DNA from: Desulfovibrionaceae bacterium
GTDB taxonomy: Bacteria; Desulfobacterota; Desulfovibrionia; Desulfovibrionales; Desulfovibrionaceae
DNA length: 6,097 nt
Reading direction: 5' to 3'
Assembly (NCBI GenBank): GCA_900770205.1
Contig: CAAGJV010000346.1
Coordinates: 1 to 6,097 of the forward strand
Of this stretch, positions 5,740 through 6,097 are shown piece after piece. Below the pieces are notes generated by a model. The model was not told the origin of the DNA, made no database searches, and saw only the letters and a program-made list of their open reading frames with translations. Both the position numbers and the translations under genes were made by a program. Every line of letters begins with the position of its first letter. Positions within the stretch are counted from its first letter, which is position 1.

Positions 5740-6097
5740 TTATGCCATGCAGATATTCCTGGCCAGAAACGGCCTTGCCGAAGGCTGAAGCGCCGAGGCA
5801 ATGTAGAACGCGCGCAGCTGGTCGTAGGCTTTGTCTATGTCGTCATTAACAATCATGGCATCGAACCAGTGGCTGTTCATGATCTCCGCTCTGGCATTGG
5901 AAAGACGCACGGCAATAGCCTCATCGCTGTCTGTCCCTCTTCCGCGCAGCCGGCGTTCCAGCTCTGCCATGGAGGGGGGAAGAATAAAGGCGAATCTGGC
6001 TTCGGGCAGGGTAAGGGAAAGCTGTGCCGCGCCCTGCACGTCGATATCGAACAGCATGTCTTTCCCCTGCTTCAGCCTCTCGCGCACAGGTTCAAGC
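5740..6097 (-). CDS. gmk: Guanylate kinase (C-terminal part, gene cut by window end)
   Basis: These are the last 118 residues of guanylate kinase, which phosphorylates GMP to GDP with ATP; the N-terminal P-loop lies beyond the window. The open frame runs to the window edge, and the in-frame GTG at 6087 is an internal valine, not the start. Visible family signatures are GKDMLFDIDVQGA (the core strand and DIDxQGA motif), FILPPSMAELERRLRGRGTDS (lid region with arginines that contact nucleotide), and the SNARAEI and NDDIDKAYDQLR segments near the C-terminus. The tail after AFYIASAL differs from E. coli Gmk, as is common in this variable end. The frame stops at TAA (5742-5740). It lies upstream of recJ in the same direction. 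Confidence 0.93.
   Translation of the reverse strand, partial: LEPVRERLKQGKDMLFDIDVQGAAQLSLTLPEARFAFILPPSMAELERRLRGRGTDSDEAIAVRLSNARAEIMNSHWFDAMIVNDDIDKAYDQLRAFYIASALQPSARPFLARNICMA

Noticed and set aside
1..6097. Novel defence system, mobile element, CRISPR array or toxin-antitoxin pair
   Set aside because: Every substantial open frame with plausible protein character belongs to a known housekeeping family. There are no direct-repeat arrays, transposase motifs or terminal repeats, and codon style looks uniform across the window.

Overview
The window holds ordinary bacterial housekeeping genes at high coding density. It contains six protein genes: four complete and two cut by the window edges. 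I see no mobile element, CRISPR array, tRNA or rRNA. The GC-rich codon use, the Gram-negative type EttA, GreA and RecJ proteins, and an acetyl-type MetA next to an O-acetylhomoserine sulfhydrylase fit an anaerobic proteobacterium. My best guess is a member of the Desulfovibrionaceae (Desulfovibrio, Bilophila or Mailhella-like). That assignment is an inference from gene style and was not tested by search.

Left part (1-1391, + strand): the 3' end of a sulfhydrylase gene (metY) is followed by a terminator-like hairpin and then by a complete metA. MetA has Glu at position 111, the residue linked to acetyl-CoA use, so the pair reads as homoserine -> O-acetylhomoserine -> homocysteine by direct sulfhydrylation. 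A hairpin with a long T tract closes metA and probably also serves the convergent ettA.

Middle (1400-3909): ettA (- strand, ribosome-associated ABC-F ATPase) and greA (+ strand, transcript-cleavage factor) are divergent across a roughly 295-bp control region. That region holds a strong sigma70-type promoter facing greA, a weaker candidate facing ettA, and several inverted repeats, one lying just before the ettA start. greA ends at a textbook UUCG-tetraloop terminator.

Right part (3935-6097, - strand): recJ (single-strand DNA exonuclease) lies 59 bp downstream of the 3' part of gmk (guanylate kinase), and the two are probably co-transcribed.

I found no convincing undescribed system. The points most worth a second look are the predicted MetA acyl-donor specificity and the regulatory structures in the ettA/greA intergenic region.
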